A stretch of 39,794 bases of DNA from Proteobacteria bacterium CG1_02_64_396 (lineage in GTDB: Bacteria; Pseudomonadota; MNWR01; CG1-02-64-396): the NCBI GenBank assembly GCA_001872725.1, contig MNWR01000105.1:42474-82267 (forward strand), given 5' to 3'. Both the position numbers and the translations under genes were made by a program. The notes beneath the pieces were generated by a model. The model made no database searches. It was not told the DNA's origin and saw only the letters and a list, made by a program, of their open reading frames with translations. Shown here piece after piece: positions 14,622-22,899 of the stretch; positions within the stretch are counted from its first letter, which is position 1; each line of letters opens with the position of its first letter.

Positions 14622-15590
14622 TTACCCCTCCAACCCCTCGCGCACCCCGGTCACCCACCCTTCGATCCCCTCCTCGATCCCCCCCATGTCGTACCCCCCC
14701 TCCAAAAAGGTGGCGATCCGCCCCCCCATGCGGGGCTGTGCCCAGGCGGCGAGCCGTTGCCCCATGGCGAAGTAATCCTGCCGATTCAGGCACATCCCCC
14801 CCAGGGGATCGGCGCCGTGCCCGTCGAGCCCCAGGCTGACCAAGACGATCTCGGGATCGAAGCGCTCCAGCGCCACCAAGATCTGCCCGAGCGCCAGCAT
14901 CCAGGCATCGCCGCCACTACCGGGGGGAAGCGGTTTGTTCAGGGTCGCCCCCTTGCCGCGACCGACGCCAACCTCTTGCGGGCTGCCGCTGCCGGGGTAG
15001 AAGGGGGCTTGGTGGATCGAGGCGTAAAAGACAGCGGGGTCGTCCCAGAAGGCGGCTTGGGTGCCGTTGCCGTGATGGACGTCGAGATCGAGGATCGCCA
15101 CCCGGTCGACCCCTTGGCTGCGCAGGGCGGCGGTGGCCAGGGCGATGTTGTTCAGCCAGCAAAACCCCATTGCCCGGTCGGGCTCGGCGTGATGGCCCGG
15201 GGGGCGGACCAGAGCGATGCCGGGCTGGCCGCTCTGCCAAACCTTGAGGGCCAAATCGATGCTCGCCCCGGCGGCGTTCAGGGCAACCTCGAACGATCCC
15301 GCCCCCACCGGAGTGTCGGCGTCGAGCATGGGGAGCCCGAGCTTTTCGGCGCTGCGCAAACGGGCCAAATGGCTGGGGCGGTGAATCGCCAGGATTTCGT
15401 CGTCGCTTGCCGGGCGGGAGGGGATCTCAAGGCTGGGGAGGTCGTGCAGGGCGCGCAGCAGGCCGCGTCGGGCGGCGGCCAGGCGGCCGGGCGATTCGGG
15501 GTGGTGAGGATCGGGATTGTGTCGGGCAAAAAGGGGATCGGCGACCAGCCACCAGGACAGCGCCTCAGCGGGGGTCAGGCCGCCGCCCAC
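14622..15590 (-). CDS. Histone-deacetylase-like amidohydrolase
   Basis: A 322-residue arginase/deacetylase-fold enzyme. Motifs: NPDPHHPESPGRL near the start, RPPGHHAEPDRAMGFCWLNN with the catalytic His pair (near residue 130), ILDLDVHHGNGTQ with zinc ligands Asp and His, SIHQAPFYPGSG, LGLDGHGADPLGG with the third zinc Asp, and FLEGGYDMGGI near the end. Bacterial members remove acetyl groups from proteins, polyamines or acetoin-related substrates; the substrate here is unknown. The GTG at 15590 overlaps the end of lolD by 16 bases and has GGCAGGGAC before it. The usual GFDAH is GLDGH, a mild variation outside the metal ligands. It is the last gene of the lol operon. Confidence 0.85.
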   Translation of the reverse strand: MGGGLTPAEALSWWLVADPLFARHNPDPHHPESPGRLAAARRGLLRALHDLPSLEIPSRPASDDEILAIHRPSHLARLRSAEKLGLPMLDADTPVGAGSFEVALNAAGASIDLALKVWQSGQPGIALVRPPGHHAEPDRAMGFCWLNNIALATAALRSQGVDRVAILDLDVHHGNGTQAAFWDDPAVFYASIHQAPFYPGSGSPQEVGVGRGKGATLNKPLPPGSGGDAWMLALGQILVALERFDPEIVLVSLGLDGHGADPLGGMCLNRQDYFAMGQRLAAWAQPRMGGRIATFLEGGYDMGGIEEGIEGWVTGVREGLEG

Positions 15591-16276
15591 GTCCCTGCCT
15601 CAAGACGGCCCTCGCGCAGGTGCATCAGCCGGTCCATGGTCGCGGCCAGCCCCTCGTTGTGGGTGACCACGATGGCGGTCAACCCCCGTTCCACGTTGAG
15701 GCGGCGCAGCAAGGTGTGGATGGTCTCGGCGGTGTGAGGGTCTAAATTCCCAGTCGGTTCGTCAGCCAGCAGCAAATCGGGCTCGCCAACCAGGGCGCGG
15801 GCCAGCGCCACCCGCTGTTGCTCCCCCCCCGACAGGGCGCCGGGGCGGTGTTCGAGGCGATGGCCGAGACCGACCGTATCGAGCCACTGGGCCGCCTGTT
15901 CCCACGCCTGGGAGCGCTTGTCACCCCGAATCAGCAGCGGCATCGCCACGTTTTCGAGGGCGGTAAACTCGGGCATGAGGTGGTGGAACTGGTAGACGAA
16001 ACCCAGGTGGCGATTGCGCAGCTGGGCCCGTTGCAGCAGCCCCCCAGCGAAGGGGTCGATCCCACTCAAAAGCAATTGCCCCTGGGTCGGGTGGTCGAGC
16101 AGACCGAGGATTTGCAGCAGGGTTGATTTGCCCGAGCCCGAAACCCCGACGATCCCCACCATCTCGCCACGCAGGACCGTCAGGTCGACACCTTCGAGCA
16201 CCGTCAAGGGGGGGTGGCCGGGGAAGTGTTTGCCCAGGCCGGTCACTTCAAGGATGACATCGGATGGTGCGGTCAC
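15575..16276 (-). CDS. lolD: Lipoprotein-releasing ABC transporter ATPase LolD
   Basis: A 233-residue ABC ATPase: Walker A GVSGSGKST (near 44-52), Q-loop in FVYQFHHLMPEFTALENVAMPL, which is characteristic of LolD, signature LSGGEQQRVALARAL, Walker B LLLADEPTGNLD and switch His in VVTHNEGLA. With LolC/E it lifts lipoproteins from the inner membrane and hands them to LolA. Its ATG overlaps the end of the cNMP-binding protein gene by four bases (ATGA). The usual lolC-lolD adjacency is interrupted here by that gene, while the operon order lolC-cNMP protein-lolD-deacetylase stays on one strand. Confidence 0.92.
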   Translation of the reverse strand: MTAPSDVILEVTGLGKHFPGHPPLTVLEGVDLTVLRGEMVGIVGVSGSGKSTLLQILGLLDHPTQGQLLLSGIDPFAGGLLQRAQLRNRHLGFVYQFHHLMPEFTALENVAMPLLIRGDKRSQAWEQAAQWLDTVGLGHRLEHRPGALSGGEQQRVALARALVGEPDLLLADEPTGNLDPHTAETIHTLLRRLNVERGLTAIVVTHNEGLAATMDRLMHLREGRLEAGTWAAA

Positions 16277-17505
16277 AGCAACCCGGCCTGACCCGCTTCG
16301 CTCTTGGACTTGCCGGTGAGGACCTCGATGGTCTCCTTCACCCGCCGCTTTTGGAAGTTCTCGACCACCTGGCGCACCACCGGGTACTCCAGGGCAATCG
16401 AATCGAAGGCATCTTTGGTTAAGACCATCGCCTCAACCGGGGTCAGGGCGGTGACGGTGGCGGTGCGGGGGCGGTTGGTAATCAGGGCGACCTCGCCGAA
16501 GAAGTCACCCACCTCAAGGTCTGAAAGCTTCACCGCCGCACTGCTGCCGGGGGGGTGCATCGTCACCACCACCCGACCCACCCGGATGATGTAGAAGGTG
16601 TCGGCCTTTTTGTCGCCCTCGCGGATGATCGTCTGCCCGGCCTCGTAGTGAGCGCTAGAAAACCGCACCGCGAGCTTCTCGCGCACCTCGTAGGGGACGT
16701 AGCGAAAAATAGGGTTGATCGAGAGGATCCGGGCGAGCACCCGGAGTTTGTAGTACTCCTCCAGCATCGCTTTCATGCGGGGGTGGCGTTCCAGCAGCGC
16801 CATCAGCTTGTCGCGACCGATGGTCACCGCTTGGGTGTCTTCTTCTGCAATCACCGAGGCGTTGCGGGGCACCTGACTTAAGAAGGCGTATTCGCCGAAG
16901 AAGTCGCCCGCTTTAAGGTGACCCAGGGGGGTGGGGCGTCCCAGAGCGTCGACAGTCACCGCTCGGGCCGAACCGGAGGCGATGACAAAGAGGCTATCGC
17001 CCGGATCCCCCTCGTGGCACAGCGCCTCGGCCGCCTTGTAACTCTTGAGTTCGAAGGTACCGCTTAGATCCTTGATTTCGTCGGCGTTCAGGTCTTGAAA
17101 CAGGGGGGTTGTGGCGGGCAAAAGCCCCCCCCCATCGTCGCTGGTGGTTTCGCTGGTCCCCCCGATGGGAGCGCCGCCGCTACGTTCTTGGCTCCATTCG
17201 GTCAGGCGGGCCTCGATCTCTTTTTGATTCGGATCGATGCGCAGCACGATCTTGGCCACCGCAATGGCCTGCACCAAAAACCCCTCGGCGGCGTACCGCT
17301 TGGCCACCTGCTCATAGACCCCAATCGCCTCGGTGGTCTTGCCCAGACGTTGCAGGTTTTCGGCATAACGGGCCTTGGACTTCAAGTCGTTGGGGGTCAG
17401 TTCGAGCAGCTGCTCGAACGCCTTGGCCGCCTTCTTGAAGTCGCCGTCCAGCATCGCCTTGCTGGCCTGGTCGCGCAGTTGTCGAGGATCTTCGCCTGCC
17501 ATCAT
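16273..17505 (-). CDS. TPR protein with two cyclic-nucleotide-binding domains
   Basis: A 410-residue soluble protein. Residues 8-105 hold about two to three TPR-like helices (GDFKKAAKAFEQLLELTPNDL, GKTTEAIGVYEQVAKRYAAEG). After a glycine-rich linker, two cNMP-binding barrels follow at about 130-245 and 260-385, each with the phosphate-binding cassette (GDFFGEYAFLSQVPRNASV and GDFFGEVALITNRPRTATV). The conserved Arg and Glu needed for nucleotide binding are visible in both. No effector domain such as HTH or GGDEF is present, so it may act as a protein-protein sensor. AGGAG lies before tandem ATG codons at 17505. It sits between lolC and lolD, which suggests nucleotide input into lipoprotein export; this is inference. 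Confidence 0.85.
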   Translation of the reverse strand: MMAGEDPRQLRDQASKAMLDGDFKKAAKAFEQLLELTPNDLKSKARYAENLQRLGKTTEAIGVYEQVAKRYAAEGFLVQAIAVAKIVLRIDPNQKEIEARLTEWSQERSGGAPIGGTSETTSDDGGGLLPATTPLFQDLNADEIKDLSGTFELKSYKAAEALCHEGDPGDSLFVIASGSARAVTVDALGRPTPLGHLKAGDFFGEYAFLSQVPRNASVIAEEDTQAVTIGRDKLMALLERHPRMKAMLEEYYKLRVLARILSINPIFRYVPYEVREKLAVRFSSAHYEAGQTIIREGDKKADTFYIIRVGRVVVTMHPPGSSAAVKLSDLEVGDFFGEVALITNRPRTATVTALTPVEAMVLTKDAFDSIALEYPVVRQVVENFQKRRVKETIEVLTGKSKSEAGQAGLL

Positions 17506-17515
17506 TGCTCTCCTA

Positions 17516-17533
17516 GGACGATCCGGATCGTCC
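17516..17533. promoter_or_regulatory. Perfect 18-bp palindrome before the cNMP-binding gene
   Basis: GGACGATCCGGATCGTCC is its own reverse complement and lies directly upstream of the ribosome site of the cNMP-binding protein gene, in the 87-base gap after lolC. It could be an operator or a short RNA hairpin controlling translation. Neighbouring GATCCG/CGGATC motifs (near 17536 and 17560) add further partial dyads. Confidence 0.4.
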
Positions 17534-17592
17534 CCAAGATCCGACCGGCGCCGAACGGCCCGATCCGGGATGTTTTCTTGGTTTTCTGAATG

Positions 17593-18846
17593 TTATTCAT
17601 AACGCAACACCTCCACCGGATCCACCTTGGAGGCGCGCCAAGAGGGGTAGAGGGTCGCCAGAAAACTGATGAGGATCGACCCCCCAAGAATCGTCAACAC
17701 GTCGCTTTGTTCGATCCGACTGGGCAGCTCGTCGACAAAGTAAACCTCGGCCGGGACGAACTGAACCCCCAGTACCGCCGAGGCCCAGTTGACCACCTCT
17801 TGCACATGGGCCGCCAGCCACACCCCCAGCCCCAGGCCGATCAGGCTGCCGCTCACCCCCATGAACAATCCGTTGAGCATGAAGATGCGCAGGATCATGC
17901 CGGGTGTCGCTCCCATGGTCATCAGGATGGCGATGGCCCTGCTCTTTTCGAAGACCACCATAATCAACGTTGAAACGATGTTGAAGGCTGCCACCCAGAC
18001 AATCAAAGCCAAGATGACCGCCATCACCACCTTCTCGGTTGCCAGCGCCTGAAAGAAGGAGCGGTGCATCTTCATCCAGTCGCGTACCCAGTAGGCGAAC
18101 CCGAGCTCCCCCTGAACCTGCTGGGCAATCACACCGGCCCGGTCGATGTCGACCAGGTGGGCCGCCACCCCTGAAACCCCGTCGCCGGTGCGAAAGAGGA
18201 TCTGACTGACCGGCAGCGATAGGTAGGCCAGGTTATGGTCGTATTCGTAAAAACCCGAATCGAAGGTGCCGACCATCTTAAAGGGGCGCGAGCGGGGGAG
18301 TCTGCCCCCCACCGTCGCCACACCCTCGGCCACGGTCAGCGACACGGTATCGCCCACCTCGACCCCAAGCGAAACCGCCAGGGAGTGCCCGAGGAGCACC
18401 CCGAAATGCTCGCTACCCAAATCGGCCAGCTTGCCCTCTTTGATGTACTGACCCAGCCGCGAGACCTTGGCCTCGGCGGCAGGATCGATGCCCCGGATGA
18501 CCACCCCCCGCGAGGTTTCGGGGCCGGTGAGCATCGCCTGCCCGGTGACGAAGGGGGCGGCAGAGACCACGTCGTGGCGGGCCTGCAGGTAGGCGGTCAC
18601 CCGCTTGGGATCTTGAAGCTTCCCCTCCAGGGCGGTCACCACCAAATCGTTGGTAATCCCCAAGATCTTATCGCGCATGCTCTCTTGCAGGCCGTTCATG
18701 ACCGACAGAACCACGATCAGGGCCATCACCCCCACCGCGATCCCCCCCACCGAAATCAGGCCGATGAGCGAGACGAACCGCTCCTTCTGCCGCGCCCGCA
18801 GGTAGCGCAGTGCCATCCACCATTCGAAGTAGCGGCGACGATCCAT
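17593..18846 (-). CDS. lolC: Lipoprotein-releasing ABC transporter permease LolC/LolE
   Basis: A 417-residue permease with the LolC/E layout: a helix near residues 25-48 (FVSLIGLISVGGIAVGVMALIVVLSVMNG), a large periplasmic MacB-like domain (about 50-265), then three C-terminal helices (VVMAVILALIVWVAAFNIVSTL, RIFMLNGLFMGVSGSLIGL and LTILGGSILISFLATLYPSWRAS) and the typical ending DPVEVLRYE. It works with LolD in sorting lipoproteins to the outer membrane. A TTG start at 18858 is possible but the ATG at 18846 gives the usual N-terminus. Only one permease gene is seen, so the transporter may be a homodimer (LolF type), as in many non-enteric bacteria. Confidence 0.9.
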   Translation of the reverse strand: MDRRRYFEWWMALRYLRARQKERFVSLIGLISVGGIAVGVMALIVVLSVMNGLQESMRDKILGITNDLVVTALEGKLQDPKRVTAYLQARHDVVSAAPFVTGQAMLTGPETSRGVVIRGIDPAAEAKVSRLGQYIKEGKLADLGSEHFGVLLGHSLAVSLGVEVGDTVSLTVAEGVATVGGRLPRSRPFKMVGTFDSGFYEYDHNLAYLSLPVSQILFRTGDGVSGVAAHLVDIDRAGVIAQQVQGELGFAYWVRDWMKMHRSFFQALATEKVVMAVILALIVWVAAFNIVSTLIMVVFEKSRAIAILMTMGATPGMILRIFMLNGLFMGVSGSLIGLGLGVWLAAHVQEVVNWASAVLGVQFVPAEVYFVDELPSRIEQSDVLTILGGSILISFLATLYPSWRASKVDPVEVLRYE

Positions 18847-18880
18847 CAAAGGGCCCAATTCAATGGGTAGAACGGGTCAC

Positions 18881-19023
18881 GAGTGCCTCTAAAAACCGCA
18901 GCGGGCGCCCCAGATGCAAGGAGCCCGGAGCACAGGATCCGAAGGCGTACTAAATGTACGTTGCGGCTCTGAGCACCGTGCGCCGCCGCAGATGGGGTGC
19001 GCCGTAGGTTTTCAGGGGTACTC
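18881..19023. repeat. 143-nt fold-back sequence between lysS and lolC
   Basis: The left half (from GAGTGCCTCTAAAAACC) and right half (ending GGTTTTCAGGGGTACTC) pair along nearly their entire length with mismatches, folding at a tip CGTAC-TAAAT-GTACG (18946-18961). Paired blocks include CGCCCCAGATGC with GCAGATGGGGTGCG and GAGCAC with GTGC. It starts right after the lysS stop codon, filling the space before lolC on the same strand. It may be a long terminator, RNA-processing signal or a fold-back mobile repeat. Confidence 0.7.
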
Positions 19024-19024
19024 A

Positions 19025-20530
19025 TCAAGCTTCGGGCCGCATGTGGGGGAAGAGAATTACATCGCGAATCGAGGCCGAGTTGGTGAGCAGCATGACCAGC
19101 CGGTCGATGCCGATCCCCTCCCCCGCCGTGGGGGGCAGGCCGAATTCGAGGGCCCGCAAAAAGTCTTCATCCACATCGCAGGCCTCTTCGTCCCCCGCCG
19201 CCTTGGCGACCGCCTGGGCCTCGAAGCGGCGGCGTTGATCTTCTGCGTCGTTGAGCTCTGAAAACGCATTGCCCAGCTCGCGCCCCACCACAATCAGTTC
19301 GAAGCGGTCGGTGAGGAAGGGATCGCTGTCGTTGCGACGCGCCAGGGGGGAAATCTCGGTGGGGTAGCCGTAGACGAAGGTCGGCTGCATCAGGGTGTGC
19401 TCGGCGTGTTTTTCGAACAGTTCGATCAACATTTTGCCCGCCCCCACCCCTTGGGGCAGGGGGATTTCGTACTTGGCGCACAGGGGGGCAAGGACCGCCG
19501 GATCGCGCAGCACCTCGACACTGGCCCCGGCCAGCTCGGGGGTGGTCTCGCGGACCAGGTCTTCAACCGTCACCCGGCGGAAGGGCTGCCCCAGATCGAG
19601 GTCGGTCCCCTGGTAGTGGATGGCGGTGGTGCCCAACACCGTTTGGGCCACCTGGGCCAACATCGTCTCGGTCAGATCCATCAGATCGAGGAAGTCGGCG
19701 TAGGCCATGTAAAACTCAAGCATGGTGAATTCGGGGTTGTGCCGGGTCGAGAGCCCCTCGTTGCGGAAGTTGCGGTTGATCTCGAAGACCCGATCGAAGC
19801 CCCCCACCACCAGCCGCTTGAGGTAAAGCTCGGGGGCGATGCGCAGAAACATGGTCATGTCGAGGGCGTTGTGGTGGGTGACAAACGGCTTGGCCGCCGC
19901 CCCCCCGGCGAGCGGCTGCATCATGGGGGTCTCGACCTCTAAAAAGCCCCGCTCGCTCAAAAACCCCCGCACCGCGTTGATGATGCGGCTGCGCACCGCG
20001 AAGGTCTGGCGCACCTCGGGGTTGACGATCAGATCGACGTAACGCTGCCGGTAGCGGGCCTCTTGATCGGTCAAACCGTGCCATTTTTCGGGTAGGGGGC
20101 GCAGCGCCTTGGTCAGCAGAACCGCCTGGCTCAAGCGCACCGACAATTCGCCGGTCTTGGTGCGAAACAGCAGACCACTGCCGCCGATCACATCCCCCAA
20201 ATCCCATTTCTTCAGCTCGGCGTAGACCCCCTCGGGCAGCTCGTCCCGGGCGGCGAAGAGCTGAATGCGCCCGGAGCGATCCTGAATCGTCAGGAAGGTC
20301 GCCTTGCCCATCACCCGTTTGGCCAGCAGCCGCCCCGCTACCGCAGCCGGTTTGGCCAGCGCCTCCAACGCCTGCGTATCGTCTTGGGCGTGGGTGGCCA
20401 ACAGATCGGCGGCCTGAGCGTCGGGACGAAAATTATTGGGAAATCCCCACCCCTGCTCGCGCAGGGCCGAGAGTTTTTCCTTACGGATGCGCATCTGTTC
20501 GGGAAGGTCTTGGATCGAGGGCTGATTCAT
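19025..20530 (-). CDS. lysS: Lysyl-tRNA synthetase, class II
   Basis: A 501-residue class II aminoacyl-tRNA synthetase. An N-terminal OB-fold anticodon-binding domain (about 50-140, with [21 protein letters not shown]) is followed by the catalytic core: motif 1 around [13 protein letters not shown], motif 2 in [20 protein letters not shown] and motif 3 in [19 protein letters not shown]. It charges lysine to tRNA-Lys in the cytoplasm. Length and order are normal. An in-frame start at 20575 exists, but the ATG at 20530 gives the conserved opening [20 protein letters not shown]. It faces lpxA divergently. Confidence 0.96.
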   Translation of the reverse strand: MNQPSIQDLPEQMRIRKEKLSALREQGWGFPNNFRPDAQAADLLATHAQDDTQALEALAKPAAVAGRLLAKRVMGKATFLTIQDRSGRIQLFAARDELPEGVYAELKKWDLGDVIGGSGLLFRTKTGELSVRLSQAVLLTKALRPLPEKWHGLTDQEARYRQRYVDLIVNPEVRQTFAVRSRIINAVRGFLSERGFLEVETPMMQPLAGGAAAKPFVTHHNALDMTMFLRIAPELYLKRLVVGGFDRVFEINRNFRNEGLSTRHNPEFTMLEFYMAYADFLDLMDLTETMLAQVAQTVLGTTAIHYQGTDLDLGQPFRRVTVEDLVRETTPELAGASVEVLRDPAVLAPLCAKYEIPLPQGVGAGKMLIELFEKHAEHTLMQPTFVYGYPTEISPLARRNDSDPFLTDRFELIVVGRELGNAFSELNDAEDQRRRFEAQAVAKAAGDEEACDVDEDFLRALEFGLPPTAGEGIGIDRLVMLLTNSASIRDVILFPHMRPEA

Positions 20531-20860
20531 GGAAACGGTCACCACTTGAAGGCTTTGAAATGATTGACCCGGCATGCGGGTTGGAAACGTAGAAAGGGCG
20601 GGAGGATAACAGAACCGGGGGGGTGAACCCTACGAAGAAAAATGGGGAAACAAGGGGGTGGACACCTGGGGGATGGGGGGGCAAGGAGGTGTGGGACGAC
20701 CCCCTCTGGCCTCTGCGCCGGATTCCCGTGGGGGCCGGTCGATGCACCACATCAGGCGACGCCGATCCCCGACCTCCCGATTCGACAACCCCAGCCCCCT
20801 ACCCCCAGAATTCCCACCGTTCGATCCTCTCCCCAAAAACCCAGCGCCACAGGCCTCCCC

Positions 20861-21637
20861 ATGCCCACCATCCACCCCACCGCCCTCGTCGATCCCGCCG
20901 CCCGACTCGGCGAGGGGGTTGAAATCGGCCCTTACAGCATTGTCGGCCCCCAGGTCGAGATCGGGGCGGGGACCTGGATCGGCCCCCACGTGGTGATCCA
21001 GGGGGCGACCCGCGTCGGCTGCGAAAACCGGATCTACCAGTTTTGCTCGTTGGGGGAGGCGCCGCAGGATCTTCACGACCGGGGGGAGGCGACCCGACTT
21101 GAGATCGGCGACCGCAACCAGATCCGCGAATCGGTCACCGTCCATCGCGGCTCGAAAAAAGGGGGGGGGCTGACGGTGGTGGGGAGCGACTGCTACATCA
21201 TGATCAATACCCACATCGCCCACGACTGCACCATCGGCAACCACACCATCATCGCCAACAACGTCGCCTTGGGGGGGCATTGCCGCATCGGGAATTGGGT
21301 CACCCTGGGGGGGGCCACCCTGGTGCACCAGTTTTGCGCGGTGGGCGATTACGCCTTCACCGGCGCGGGTAGCTATATCGCCCGCGACGTCCCCCCTCAT
21401 TTGATGGTGACCGGCAACCCCAGCGTGCCACGGGGGTTGAATCGGGTGGGACTCAAGCGGCGAGGATTTTCCGATGCGCAAATCCGCCGCCTGACCGAGG
21501 TCTACAAAATCCTCTATCTGCGCAACTACGATTTGGCCGAAGCAACCCGGCAGATCGAGGCGCTCGCCGAGGGACACGAGGAGGTCACCCTCTTTGCCGA
21601 TTTCTTGAAGCAATCCAAGCGAGGCATTATTCGCTAA
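20861..21637 (+). CDS. lpxA: UDP-N-acetylglucosamine (or GlcNAc3N) acyltransferase LpxA
   Basis: A 258-residue left-handed beta-helix acyltransferase, with hexapeptide repeats (IHPTALVDPAARLGEGVEIG onward) to about residue 190, the catalytic His in THIAHDCTIGNH, and a C-terminal helical domain (GFSDAQIRRLTEVYKILY). It adds the first R-3-hydroxyacyl chain to the sugar nucleotide that starts lipid A synthesis. Because gnnA/gnnB-like genes lie just beyond lpxB, this enzyme may prefer the 3-amino sugar and form an amide rather than an ester. The ORF extends 219 bases upstream without conserved sequence; the ATG at 20861 begins the first hexapeptide repeat as in other LpxA proteins, though the ribosome site is weak. 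Confidence 0.93.
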   Translation: MPTIHPTALVDPAARLGEGVEIGPYSIVGPQVEIGAGTWIGPHVVIQGATRVGCENRIYQFCSLGEAPQDLHDRGEATRLEIGDRNQIRESVTVHRGSKKGGGLTVVGSDCYIMINTHIAHDCTIGNHTIIANNVALGGHCRIGNWVTLGGATLVHQFCAVGDYAFTGAGSYIARDVPPHLMVTGNPSVPRGLNRVGLKRRGFSDAQIRRLTEVYKILYLRNYDLAEATRQIEALAEGHEEVTLFADFLKQSKRGIIR

Positions 21638-21662
21638 GAACCCCTTTGCCCAATACCCAAAC

Positions 21663-21689
21663 AAAAAGCCGGTCGTCGACCGGCTTTTT
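21663..21689. terminator. Bidirectional terminator between lpxA and lpxB
   Basis: AAAAAGCCGGTC-GTC-GACCGGCTTTTT forms a 7-bp GC stem flanked by A-run and T-run, so it works on both strands. It lies between the converging ends of lpxA and lpxB. Confidence 0.9.
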
Positions 21690-21710
21690 GTTTGTTGGCC
21701 CCCCGAATCT

Positions 21711-22859
21711 TCAGCGCTTTTCGAGCATCGCCATGGCCAGCTTGGCGACGTTTTGCGCCGCGTCACCCTCCCCCAGCTTGTCGCACAAACCGGCCTCAAT
21801 GTGCCGCATCGCCTCGGCCGCCTCCCGGTCTTGCAACAGTCGCAGAGCCTCCCGTGCGATGTTCTCGGGGCTTGCCTGGTCTTGAATCAGCTCGGTCGCC
21901 ATCCGTTGCCCGGCCACGATGTTGCACAGGCCAATGTGTTCCACCTTGATCAAGCGCTTGAACACCGCCATGGCAAGTGCGGTTGTCCGGTAGATCACCA
22001 CCAGAGGAACCTGCATCAGGGCGGTCTCTAAAGTGGCGGTCCCCGAGGCGCAAACGATGGCGTCGCACCCCCGCATCACATCGTAGGGACGGCCAGTCGC
22101 CACCGTGACCTCGACCTTGGCGGCGGCGAGAAAGGGGGCGAGAAACTCGGGCGAAAGGGTCGCGGCGCGGGGCAGGATGAACTGCACCTCGGGCAAGACC
22201 TGCCGAACCAACGCCGCCCCCTCCAGCATGGTCGGGAGCATGTGTTCGATCTCGCTGCGGCGGCTGCCGGGCAGCAGCCCCAGCACCGGTCGCTCGGGAT
22301 CCAGACCAAACGCCTGCCGGGCCTCGGCTGGGCTCAGGTCGCTGTGGACCTCGCCTCTCAGGGGATGGCCGACAAAGGTCACCGGCACCCCGGCCTGCTC
22401 GTAGAACGGCACCTCAAAGGGGAAGAGCACCGCCATGTGATCGACCCGCTTCTTGATTTCAAAGACCCGCCACCGCCGCCAAGCCCAGACCTGGGGACTG
22501 ACGTAGAAGAGGACCTTAATCCCAAGCCGCTTCGCCTTTTTGGCCAAACGCAGATTGAAGTCGGGGTAGTCGACCAAAATCAGAAGCTCAATGCGACGTT
22601 CCTGGATCTCGCGCAACAGCCGATTCGCGACCGAAAAGAAGAAGGGGAGATTGGCCAACACCCGCAGCAACCCCATCACCGCCATTTCAGAGGCATCGAC
22701 CAGTATCTCGGCCCCGGCGCGGCGCATGTGGTCGCCGCCGATCCCCACGCAATGGACCCCCGGGTCGATTCGTTGGAGCTCCTCGATCAGCCGTCCGGCA
22801 TGGTGATCGCCGGAGGCCTCCCCCGCGACGATCATGATTTGTCGGGTCGCCGGGCTCAC
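21711..22859 (-). CDS. lpxB: Lipid-A-disaccharide synthase
   Basis: A 382-residue GT19 glycosyltransferase. Marks are IVAGEASGDHHAGRLIEEL at the N-terminus, FNLRLAKKAKRLGIKVLFYVSPQVWAWR near residue 100-125, FVGHPL, GLLPGSRRSEIEHMLP (nucleotide-binding turn), and ASGTATLETALMQVPLVVIYR. It joins UDP-2,3-diacylglucosamine and lipid X at the inner membrane to make the lipid A disaccharide. The GTG at 22859 places eight residues before IMIVAGEASGD, as usual. It is the last gene of the minus-strand series and lies 40 bases after the aminotransferase gene. Confidence 0.95.
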   Translation of the reverse strand: MSPATRQIMIVAGEASGDHHAGRLIEELQRIDPGVHCVGIGGDHMRRAGAEILVDASEMAVMGLLRVLANLPFFFSVANRLLREIQERRIELLILVDYPDFNLRLAKKAKRLGIKVLFYVSPQVWAWRRWRVFEIKKRVDHMAVLFPFEVPFYEQAGVPVTFVGHPLRGEVHSDLSPAEARQAFGLDPERPVLGLLPGSRRSEIEHMLPTMLEGAALVRQVLPEVQFILPRAATLSPEFLAPFLAAAKVEVTVATGRPYDVMRGCDAIVCASGTATLETALMQVPLVVIYRTTALAMAVFKRLIKVEHIGLCNIVAGQRMATELIQDQASPENIAREALRLLQDREAAEAMRHIEAGLCDKLGEGDAAQNVAKLAMAMLEKR

Positions 22860-22899
22860 GCGCCCGCCGTGGTCAGGGGGGCAGGCCCCGAAAACGGCC

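Noticed and set aside
20630-21799. A 389-codon minus-strand ORF
   Set aside because: It runs antisense through lpxA and across the lpxA/lpxB terminator; lpxA is certain.
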